64,000 bases of DNA from Catonella massiliensis (GTDB taxonomy: Bacteria; Bacillota; Clostridia; Lachnospirales; Lachnospiraceae). A program made the translations under genes and the position numbers. Positions 37,515 to 44,649 of the stretch are shown in pieces. Within the stretch, counting starts at the first letter, position 1. Each line of letters opens with the position of its first letter. Location: the NCBI RefSeq assembly GCF_016651435.1, contig NZ_JAEPRJ010000001.1, positions 1,488,001 to 1,552,000 on the forward strand, given 5' to 3'. The notes beneath the pieces are model-generated. The model worked only from the letters and a program-made list of their open reading frames with translations. It made no database searches and had not been told where the DNA came from.

Positions 37515-37559
37515 AGTATATCACACCCGCATTCCGTTAGCAACAGAGTGTGATATACT
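37515..37559 (-). terminator. Terminator downstream of the GGDEF-EAL gene
   Basis: Perfect 12-bp stem AGTATATCACAC / GTGTGATATACT with a 21-base loop, followed on the minus strand by GTTTTTAG, directly after the stop at 37563. Confidence 0.8.
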
Positions 37560-37562
37560 TAT

Positions 37563-39839
37563 TTACAGATTTTTATTCTCAAAATCTTCAATCGATACAG
37601 GCTTTGCAAACAGATATCCCTGAAAATAATCACATTTGATATTTTTTAAGAATTCAAACTGTGATTTTGTTTCCACACCTTCGCAGATTACAGGCATATC
37701 CAGAGCCTTCGAGAGCTGAACTATCATTCCTATAATCTTTCTGCTCTTTTCTTCATCCTTTGTTTTATACAGGAATCCCATATCAAGCTTAAGTACATCT
37801 ACAGATATATCCTTTAGCATATTAAGCGAAGAATATCCACTTCCAAAGTCATCCATCTCCACTGTAAATCCAAAGTCCCTAAGCTTTTCTACTATCATAA
37901 GCCTGCTCTCAACATCCTTCATAATCAGGGTTTCTGTGATTTCAAGCTTTAGCTTTGCAGGGTTAATCTCATATTTTTCAACAATCCTTACAAGCTCTTT
38001 GTAAATATCTAAGAAATAGAAGTCTGCAGGAGAAATATTCACTGAAATATAATATTCATCGTTTCCTTCATTCTGCCATTTCTTTAATAGTTTTGCGGCT
38101 TCTTTCCATACAAACAAATCCACCTTGCTTATAAGACCGTTTTTCTCAAACATAGGTATGAATCTATATGGCGGCATCAGGCCTTCAGTAGGGTGAATCC
38201 ACCTGATAAGAGCCTCAGCTCCTATAACCTTGCCATCGCCATCACACTGCTCCTGCAGATATACCTTTAGCTGATTGTCGTTTATGGCATTGTCAAGTTC
38301 ACCTGAGAGCCTCTGTTCCCAGTATTTTAATTCTCTTATCTTATCATCATAGTAGAATATCTTATTCTGATAATCTTCCTTATTCTTGGATATAGCCATT
38401 CCCGCTCTGTCGATCATCATAGATGGCGATAGTTTTCTATCCTCAATGTAGTACACACCTATCTGCATATTGATAGGATAGTGTATACCATCAGTCATCG
38501 ATACTTCTTTTGCTATACTTTTGTATAGTTTTTCATCAAACTTATCTTTCTCTGTAAGAATACAGAACTTATCTCCTGAAAGCCTGCAATACAAAGTATT
38601 CTTAGTTATTTTTTCTCTTAGCTTCCACGCTATTGAGTTAAGCACCTTGTCGCCGACAACTTTTCCAAAAGAATCATTAATAAGTTTAAAATCCTGAACA
38701 TCGGAGCATAAAATATAGTAATCCTTATCAGGATTCTCCTTTAATATTTCTTCGACCTTGTCGCAAAAATAATCACTATTGTAAAGTCCCGTTAACTTGT
38801 CATGCGTAGCCTTGTATTTGTCCTTGTTGAATATATCAACATCTATGGTTCTATCCTTTATTTTGTAATAGCTGCCTTCCGGTTTTCCATTCCTATACAG
38901 CTTCTTATATACAATGTCATAATGCTTCTGCTCGCCTTTGTCACTCATTGTACATAGGGTAGAATACTCAAGTCTTTCACTGTCAAAATTCTCTAGCTTA
39001 AACATCTTACTAATTTGTTTAATGACCAATGAATAATCATCCTTAACCCCAAAAAAGCTCTTTGCTACGTCATTTACAAACACGCATTCACCTTCAATAT
39101 CAAGAAACACGATAATATCATCTGTTTTTAAAACAATGCGTGAGAGCATTTTATCTATTAACGTTTTCTGTTTGTTCTCCAGCAAAACCAGATAAACCAT
39201 CACTACACTGACTGTGTAACCGAGCACTGATATATCCACTGCATAATTAAGAAACTTATATAACAAGTTGACCACTACTGCAATAGTGAAGGATGCAAGA
39301 AGAATAATGTATTTTCCATAATAAGCAGGACTAAGCCCCACCAATTTATAAATTATTATAAATGCAATGAGCATCAAAACGCCACAAGATACTATATTGT
39401 GTAATGTTACAAGAGGCTGTGCAACTGTAGTAAAGTAGTACCAATTTCCAATCATTACCTTCTGAGTTGTAAAAAGTGATTGTGTGAATATATTACTTAA
39501 AACAAGTAACACATCCAAAGCAATAATTGCGTCTACAAAATAGAATATTTTAATATTTGTAATCTCATATTTTGTGACTTCAACTGCTATCTTAAGTGCT
39601 ACATACCTGATTCCACATATGCAGACCAGATAAAAAGTATGAAGCATCAAAGCAGTTTGTACATCTTCAGCAAACAAAAGTGCAGCCTGAATAACTACAG
39701 AGACTATGTTTACAATAATCAACAGTCTGACTTTAGGAGCTACAGCCTGTTTTTTCTTTATCGTTCTAATAAGACATACAGCAAGTACAACGAAAGCACA
39801 AGCAAACATACTTATAAACGATACAACAACTGAATCCAT
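37563..39839 (-). CDS. Membrane GGDEF-EAL c-di-GMP phosphodiesterase
   Basis: Protein of 758 residues. About seven hydrophobic segments fill the first 225 residues; a PAS-like domain follows (VFLDIEGECVFVNDVAKSFF); then a GGDEF domain whose signature is SGDKF, so cyclase activity is unlikely; then an EAL domain that looks active: GAEALIRWIHP, ITETLIMKD-type metal site, MDDFGSGYSSLNML, KLDMGFL, CEGVET and QGYLFAKP. It likely lowers c-di-GMP in response to a membrane or redox signal. A PilZ receptor for this nucleotide is in the flagellar operon. It follows the S41 protease gene by 63 bases and ends at a strong terminator. Confidence 0.93.
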   Translation of the reverse strand: MDSVVVSFISMFACAFVVLAVCLIRTIKKKQAVAPKVRLLIIVNIVSVVIQAALLFAEDVQTALMLHTFYLVCICGIRYVALKIAVEVTKYEITNIKIFYFVDAIIALDVLLVLSNIFTQSLFTTQKVMIGNWYYFTTVAQPLVTLHNIVSCGVLMLIAFIIIYKLVGLSPAYYGKYIILLASFTIAVVVNLLYKFLNYAVDISVLGYTVSVVMVYLVLLENKQKTLIDKMLSRIVLKTDDIIVFLDIEGECVFVNDVAKSFFGVKDDYSLVIKQISKMFKLENFDSERLEYSTLCTMSDKGEQKHYDIVYKKLYRNGKPEGSYYKIKDRTIDVDIFNKDKYKATHDKLTGLYNSDYFCDKVEEILKENPDKDYYILCSDVQDFKLINDSFGKVVGDKVLNSIAWKLREKITKNTLYCRLSGDKFCILTEKDKFDEKLYKSIAKEVSMTDGIHYPINMQIGVYYIEDRKLSPSMMIDRAGMAISKNKEDYQNKIFYYDDKIRELKYWEQRLSGELDNAINDNQLKVYLQEQCDGDGKVIGAEALIRWIHPTEGLMPPYRFIPMFEKNGLISKVDLFVWKEAAKLLKKWQNEGNDEYYISVNISPADFYFLDIYKELVRIVEKYEINPAKLKLEITETLIMKDVESRLMIVEKLRDFGFTVEMDDFGSGYSSLNMLKDISVDVLKLDMGFLYKTKDEEKSRKIIGMIVQLSKALDMPVICEGVETKSQFEFLKNIKCDYFQGYLFAKPVSIEDFENKNL

Positions 39840-39902
39840 TCATTTACCTCAATAGCTTATTTTTAATGCTTGCAAGTAATATTTCCCTATATCAGCATAT
39901 TG

Positions 39903-41153
39903 TTAATCTATCATTTTCTTAATCTTTTTTACAGCATAATCAAGCTGCTCATCCTTAGCAGTCTTCTTATCATCCTTTATCTTGTAGTCAGGAGTTATAC
40001 CTACTTTATTGATACTTTCACCATTTGGGAGGTAGTACTTTATTGTTGTCAGCTTAAGTCCTCCTATTACAGTGCTGCCGTCCTTTCCAAGTACTTCAAG
40101 TATACTCTGAGCCACTCCTTTACCGTAGCTTGTCTCTCCTACGGTTTCTGCATAACCATTATCCTTTAGGGCTCCGGTAAAAAGCTCTGAAGCACTGGCA
40201 GACTCATTATTCATAAGGATAACAATAGGAAGGTTAAATACTTTATCATCACCGGTTGAAAGTTCACCCGTCTTTGCTATCTCCTTCTTACCGCTCTTGT
40301 ATACAAAAGAAAAAATATCAGTATTATCAGGAAGTATACGATCAAGCATATCATAGGCTGTGCCTACATATCCGCCTCCATTGTTCCTAAGATCAATCAC
40401 AAGCCCTTCAATATCCTTTTTTACCAGCTTGTTTAACGCACCGACAAATTCTTTACCTGTATTGTCAAGAAAAGCGTTTACTTTAATATACCCTACCCTT
40501 CCGTTAGTATAGGTCTTAGAAGAAACAGTAGGTATAATTACTTCATTTCTTTCTACAACCATCTTTTTTGTAGACTTTCCCCTAAGTACAGTAAGGGTAA
40601 CCTTACTTCCCTTTTTACCCTTAAAATAAGAGGTGGCCTTCAGAATCTCAAGCCTGGTCAGGTCTTTTTTGCCGGCCTTAAGTATAATATCGCCCTTTTT
40701 AAGCTTGGCTTTCTTTGCAGGACTTCCTTCAAATACATTGGTTATCTTAATCCCGCCGGTCTTCACATCTTTAGCTACCTCGATACCAATTCCGTAGTAT
40801 TCACCCTTCATTGCACTGTTAAAGCTCTCAAGCTCCTTGACCGTATAATATACAGAATAAGGATCATTTAACTTGCTTACAAAAAGCTTGGATATGGTAT
40901 CAAGGCCCGTCTTGTCATCCGCCTCTTCAAAAACCTCATCTAAGATCTTATTAGTATCCACATCTTCGTAATAATTCTGATTTACTTTGTCAATCAGATC
41001 CTTTAATTCAGTCCTAATCTCCTGAGCCCTTGACTCAGAAACTGCAGCCTCTGCTCTTAATGTATTAAAGTAAAAAGGCATACCAAGCACAAGTGTTGAT
41101 GCAAGCATAAAGCTTCCCGCTTTTTTTACTAATCTATTCAACTTTTCCTCCAT
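39903..41153 (-). CDS. C-terminal processing peptidase, S41 family
   Basis: Protease of 416 residues anchored by an N-terminal hydrophobic segment (FMLASTLVLGMPFYF) with the catalytic part outside the cell. A PDZ domain (about 115-195: YGIGIEVAKD, GSPAKKAKLKKGDIILKA) precedes the S41 domain; the Ser/Lys dyad is Ser320 (MNNESASASELF) and Lys345 (TSYGKGVAQ). Similar to CtpA/CtpB. Its gene overlaps the end of psd by 20 bases, an unusual pairing. Confidence 0.95.
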   Translation of the reverse strand: MEEKLNRLVKKAGSFMLASTLVLGMPFYFNTLRAEAAVSESRAQEIRTELKDLIDKVNQNYYEDVDTNKILDEVFEEADDKTGLDTISKLFVSKLNDPYSVYYTVKELESFNSAMKGEYYGIGIEVAKDVKTGGIKITNVFEGSPAKKAKLKKGDIILKAGKKDLTRLEILKATSYFKGKKGSKVTLTVLRGKSTKKMVVERNEVIIPTVSSKTYTNGRVGYIKVNAFLDNTGKEFVGALNKLVKKDIEGLVIDLRNNGGGYVGTAYDMLDRILPDNTDIFSFVYKSGKKEIAKTGELSTGDDKVFNLPIVILMNNESASASELFTGALKDNGYAETVGETSYGKGVAQSILEVLGKDGSTVIGGLKLTTIKYYLPNGESINKVGITPDYKIKDDKKTAKDEQLDYAVKKIKKMID

Positions 41154-41973
41154 TCTTCTTCACCGCAACGACTTCTCCAAGAGTCACTGATATCTCAGCG
41201 TACTTCCTTAACTTTTTTAAAATATAAGGGTTAAATTCTATCTCATCTTTCTTAACAAATACCACAATAGTGGATCCTCCAAATTCAAAGCAGCCCTTTT
41301 CAAGACCTTTAGCAATTCTACCCTTTAACTTATGATTTGATATCTTTCCAACCATAAGTGCTCCTATTTCCATCTGAATAATCTTGCCAAAATTATCAGT
41401 ATTAACCACAGCATATTCTCTTGTATTTTCAGAAAATACAGGGTATACGGACAAAGCAACGGGTCTTACGCAGTGGAGTATTCCCTCTATTCGTTTCGTT
41501 CTTACAACTACACCGTCATCTGAAAATATATATCTGTGATAATGCTTAGGCGTAAGCCTGTAAATAAGGGCATAACCGCCTGCAAATTCCTTTGCAAGCA
41601 CATTGTCTTTTAGTAAGCTCACCAAATTATATCTTGAGTTTTTAATTTTAAACGAAGAATCTTCTCTTAATTCTACCACAGAAAGATATCCATCACAAGG
41701 GTTAATAAAATGATTCTGGTTTTTATCAAATTTAACCGCTTTTTTTCTTCTCTTAAAAAACTCATTAAAGGAATAGAAGCCCCGCGCAGGCACTTCTATT
41801 CCCTCAAGTGAAATATTATTCTTCTTTATAAACCCCGGTATCAACAGCCTTGAAGGAGGTGAGTCTAAGAACTTACCTCCTATATCAGAAACCACAGGCC
41901 TTGTAAGCAGCTTAAGCAGCGCTCTCCCTGCTGCCGTACCATATAAAAATCTTACTGAATAATCTTCTCTCAT
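41134..41973 (-). CDS. psd: Phosphatidylserine decarboxylase proenzyme
   Basis: Psd of 279 residues makes phosphatidylethanolamine from phosphatidylserine. The self-cleavage site is FGGSTIVVF, with GGST in place of the more usual LGST; the catalytic His region is KHYHRYIFSDDG and the substrate region HCVRPVALSVYPV. Size matches type II enzymes. The ATG at 41973 overlaps the pssA stop (ATGA); an upstream ATG at 41985 lacks a ribosome site. Confidence 0.95.
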   Translation of the reverse strand: MREDYSVRFLYGTAAGRALLKLLTRPVVSDIGGKFLDSPPSRLLIPGFIKKNNISLEGIEVPARGFYSFNEFFKRRKKAVKFDKNQNHFINPCDGYLSVVELREDSSFKIKNSRYNLVSLLKDNVLAKEFAGGYALIYRLTPKHYHRYIFSDDGVVVRTKRIEGILHCVRPVALSVYPVFSENTREYAVVNTDNFGKIIQMEIGALMVGKISNHKLKGRIAKGLEKGCFEFGGSTIVVFVKKDEIEFNPYILKKLRKYAEISVTLGEVVAVKKNGGKVE

Positions 41974-42611
41974 ACCGCATCCCATCCCATCAAAAATAAA
42001 ACACCGATTACTTCTAAAACGCCTAGTATTATCATACCCACTTTGCCAAGTGCATTAGGCTTCTTTATTTCAAAAGGCGAAACAAATCCAACCATCACAA
42101 AGATTAACATAACAAGGTAAGCAAGTTTATTCTTAAATATTCCTCTTTCATACGCAATATGAACTGCAGGAAGAAGAAGGGCAATTGTCGTTACAGGAAG
42201 CCCTAAATACACAGTTCTAAGCCCGGTACTCTGCCTCTGTCTCTCTTCTTCAAGAACGTTAAAGTATGCAAGACGGATAAGGGCTGCAAGAACGTAAAAA
42301 GAAGCTATAAAGCCCGCCGCGATCTCATTATCTAAGAACACATATACAAATAAAGCCGGGAATATTCCAAAGCTTACTAAGTCACTTAGGGAATCAATCT
42401 GGATACCAAAGCACTTTTCGTTGTGGTCCCTAACCTTTGTAGCAGCAACCTTTCCGTCAAACATATCGCAGACACCCGACACAAGCAGGCAGACCACTGC
42501 CGTAGAAAAATTTTTGTTTAATACCAGTAGGATTCCCATAAAAGCAGTCAACATGCCCACATAGGTAAGCACAACTGTGTAATTATAATATCCTAACAAT
42601 CCCTTTTTCAT
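41970..42611 (-). CDS. pssA: CDP-diacylglycerol-serine O-phosphatidyltransferase
   Basis: PssA of 213 residues, an integral membrane CDP-alcohol phosphatidyltransferase making phosphatidylserine. The signature reads DMFDGKVAATKV then FGIQIDSLSDLVSFG, so all metal-binding Asp residues are present, but the usual AR pair after DGxx is AA. Several membrane helices follow. GGGGG lies five bases before the ATG at 42611. Coupled to psd downstream, giving a phosphatidylethanolamine pathway in two steps. Confidence 0.93.
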   Translation of the reverse strand: MKKGLLGYYNYTVVLTYVGMLTAFMGILLVLNKNFSTAVVCLLVSGVCDMFDGKVAATKVRDHNEKCFGIQIDSLSDLVSFGIFPALFVYVFLDNEIAAGFIASFYVLAALIRLAYFNVLEEERQRQSTGLRTVYLGLPVTTIALLLPAVHIAYERGIFKNKLAYLVMLIFVMVGFVSPFEIKKPNALGKVGMIILGVLEVIGVLFLMGWDAV

Positions 42612-42743
42612 AGTATCCCCCTTAAATAAGACCGGCTGCATAGCTGTAAGCTAAGATGCACCAAGGTTTTCCTAATAATATAATCCAAATAAATTTCTTT
42701 TTATCCATCTTTACAAGCCCTGAGAAGTAGCAAAGGAAACGGC

Positions 42744-43421
42744 CTACTCCAACTTAAGTTTTCGATTGATTTTGGTAATGAGTCTCGTATAAAGTCCGGT
42801 AAAACCATATTTTACTACAAAATAGCTGCCTTCTGCAATACCTACTCCTCCAATCACATCAACTATAACGTGCTGCTTGGTTGTAAGAGTAGAAATACAT
42901 ATACATATCGCAAAAAACAGTGAAAACATCACATAAGGCTTAGGTATCCTCTTGTTCTCTCTTACCGCAATATAGCAAAACCAGCTTGTGAGGCAGTGAA
43001 TGGAAGGAAAAAGATTGTCAGCCGCATCTGTATTATACAGCCAAATCATAATCTTATTCCAGAACCCTTCACTCCCTAACTGCGGTCTTATATTGGTAGT
43101 CGGTATGATGAGGAAGCAAAGAAGGCAAATCGTTTTTGCAAAAAAATCTGCACTAATAAACCTGAAAGCTTCTTCCCTACTTTGTCTTACACCCAAGATA
43201 TAATTAGCCAGCCAATATATATAGCAGCTTAAATATATAGAAACCGTCCAAGGTACAAGAGGTATAATAGAATCAAGGGAAATCTCAGCATTTATATGAT
43301 GCCAGTTCGTAGTAAGTAATCTTGAACCAAAATATGTTATTGAATTCCAAGTAATAGATATGAAAAGCGGAATCAACATAAACTTTGGTATAAATAAAAC
43401 TTCAGCGGACTTCTCTCTCAT
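42744..43421 (-). CDS. PAP2-superfamily membrane phosphatase
   Basis: Membrane protein of 225 residues with about six helices. The PAP2 active-site pieces are NLFPSIHCLTSWF (PSxH) and STLTTKQHVIVDVIGG (T-K-x-H-xxx-D), where the last His and Asp are the catalytic pair. Substrates in the family include phosphatidate, phosphatidylglycerophosphate and undecaprenyl pyrophosphate; lying before pssA suggests lipid work but does not settle the substrate. Confidence 0.88.
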   Translation of the reverse strand: MREKSAEVLFIPKFMLIPLFISITWNSITYFGSRLLTTNWHHINAEISLDSIIPLVPWTVSIYLSCYIYWLANYILGVRQSREEAFRFISADFFAKTICLLCFLIIPTTNIRPQLGSEGFWNKIMIWLYNTDAADNLFPSIHCLTSWFCYIAVRENKRIPKPYVMFSLFFAICICISTLTTKQHVIVDVIGGVGIAEGSYFVVKYGFTGLYTRLITKINRKLKLE

Positions 43422-43553
43422 TAAAAAACCTTTCTAATCATTAACAAGTATTAGAGTATCAAAACTATGACACCTTGGCTCTATTTTACCCAAGAGTTCT
43501 TAAGGAATTATAATCTTTTTCTTACAACTATCTATATTTTTTAAAAAAGATGC

Positions 43554-43575
43554 GGGTGCAAAGCTATTGGCACCC
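43554..43575 (-). terminator. Terminator downstream of aldose epimerase
   Basis: On the minus strand GGGTGC pairs with GCACCC around a 10-base loop, then GCATCTTTTTT. It lies 22 bases after the stop at 43597. Confidence 0.7.
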
Positions 43576-43596
43576 CGTACACAAGAATTCCGTAAT

Positions 43597-44472
43597 TTAT
43601 CCTAACTCAATACTATATACATTGTTAAACTTCTTACCTGCCTCAAGTACAATGTTACACTCTCTGTCGGCTAGGTCTCCTTCAAATTCCATCCTGTCAC
43701 AGCGGCCATACCATGGCTCAAGGCATACAAAAGGAGCATCCGCTCTCTCCTTTGACCAGATTGCAAGTATAGGCATGTCAAACTTAACAGTTACAATCTT
43801 TTTACCATTTGGTTTAACTAACGAAACCTCAGATATCTGGTTATCCTCGAAAATGTAAGTAGTAGTGTCAAAATACTCCTTAGTAATTATACTTCTTCCA
43901 TTTTCAAGCTTAAGCTCATGAAGTTCAGACAGTCTAAGTCCTGTATCATAATCTGCACCAAAATACTTAGGATTCCCCTTAGAATTGTATTCTAAAGAAT
44001 ATCCCACCTTATCGGCTTCACCATCAATAGGACAGTTAAAGCCCGGATGTGCACCTATGTTAAAATACATAGTTTTATCACCTGTATTCTCTACCTCCCA
44101 AAGCACCTCTATCTTGTTGCCACTCAGGCGGTAGCCTATTCTGAGTGCGAAATGAAAAGGATACATCTTAAGTGTTTCCTCATTATCCCTTATCTCAAAC
44201 CAGATTTCATTTTCTTTCTCTTCTATAACCACAAACTCCATATCTCTGGCAAAGCCATGCTGCATGATATGATATTTTTTGCCCTCATAGGTAAATTCCT
44301 GATTCTTAAGCCTTCCTACGAAAGGAAAAAGTATAGGCGACTGCCTGCCCCAGTACTTTTCATCTCCCTGCCAAAGGTATTCTTTACCTGAACTATCCTT
44401 TATAGAGGTTAACTCTGCTCCTTTTGCTGCAATGCTTATTTCAAGAATCTCATTTTTTAATCTATAACTCAT
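43597..44472 (-). CDS. Aldose 1-epimerase family protein
   Basis: Protein of 291 residues with the galactose mutarotase fold. Features: LTSIKDSSGKEYLWQGD, GRQSPILFPFVGRL (the FPxxGR motif), MQHGFARDMEF (His), and YFNIGAHPGFNCP (second His), closing with CLEPWYG near the end (Glu). It matches the LacX-like branch, which acts on phosphorylated or free hexoses. It is flanked by terminators on both sides and stands alone. Confidence 0.92.
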   Translation of the reverse strand: MSYRLKNEILEISIAAKGAELTSIKDSSGKEYLWQGDEKYWGRQSPILFPFVGRLKNQEFTYEGKKYHIMQHGFARDMEFVVIEEKENEIWFEIRDNEETLKMYPFHFALRIGYRLSGNKIEVLWEVENTGDKTMYFNIGAHPGFNCPIDGEADKVGYSLEYNSKGNPKYFGADYDTGLRLSELHELKLENGRSIITKEYFDTTTYIFEDNQISEVSLVKPNGKKIVTVKFDMPILAIWSKERADAPFVCLEPWYGRCDRMEFEGDLADRECNIVLEAGKKFNNVYSIELG

Positions 44473-44585
44473 AACCAGTCTCCTTTAGTATTAAATCAAT
44501 GAGTATAGTTTAACCTCTGATTACATTTTAATCAAGTCTTGACTATGAGTTTTTGCATATTATCAATATTATTTAAATAAAAAGC

Positions 44586-44610
44586 CACGAGGACTTTATT
44601 CGTCCCCGTG
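44586..44610 (-). terminator. Terminator downstream of the Ig-like surface protein
   Basis: CACGGGGAC and GTCCTCGTG (one G-U pair) form a 9-bp stem with a 7-base loop on the minus strand, followed by GGCTTTTTATTT. A strong intrinsic terminator. Confidence 0.85.
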
Positions 44611-44649
44611 ACCTTATAGCAGTTATTACAAATTATATCTAAGCGTGAA

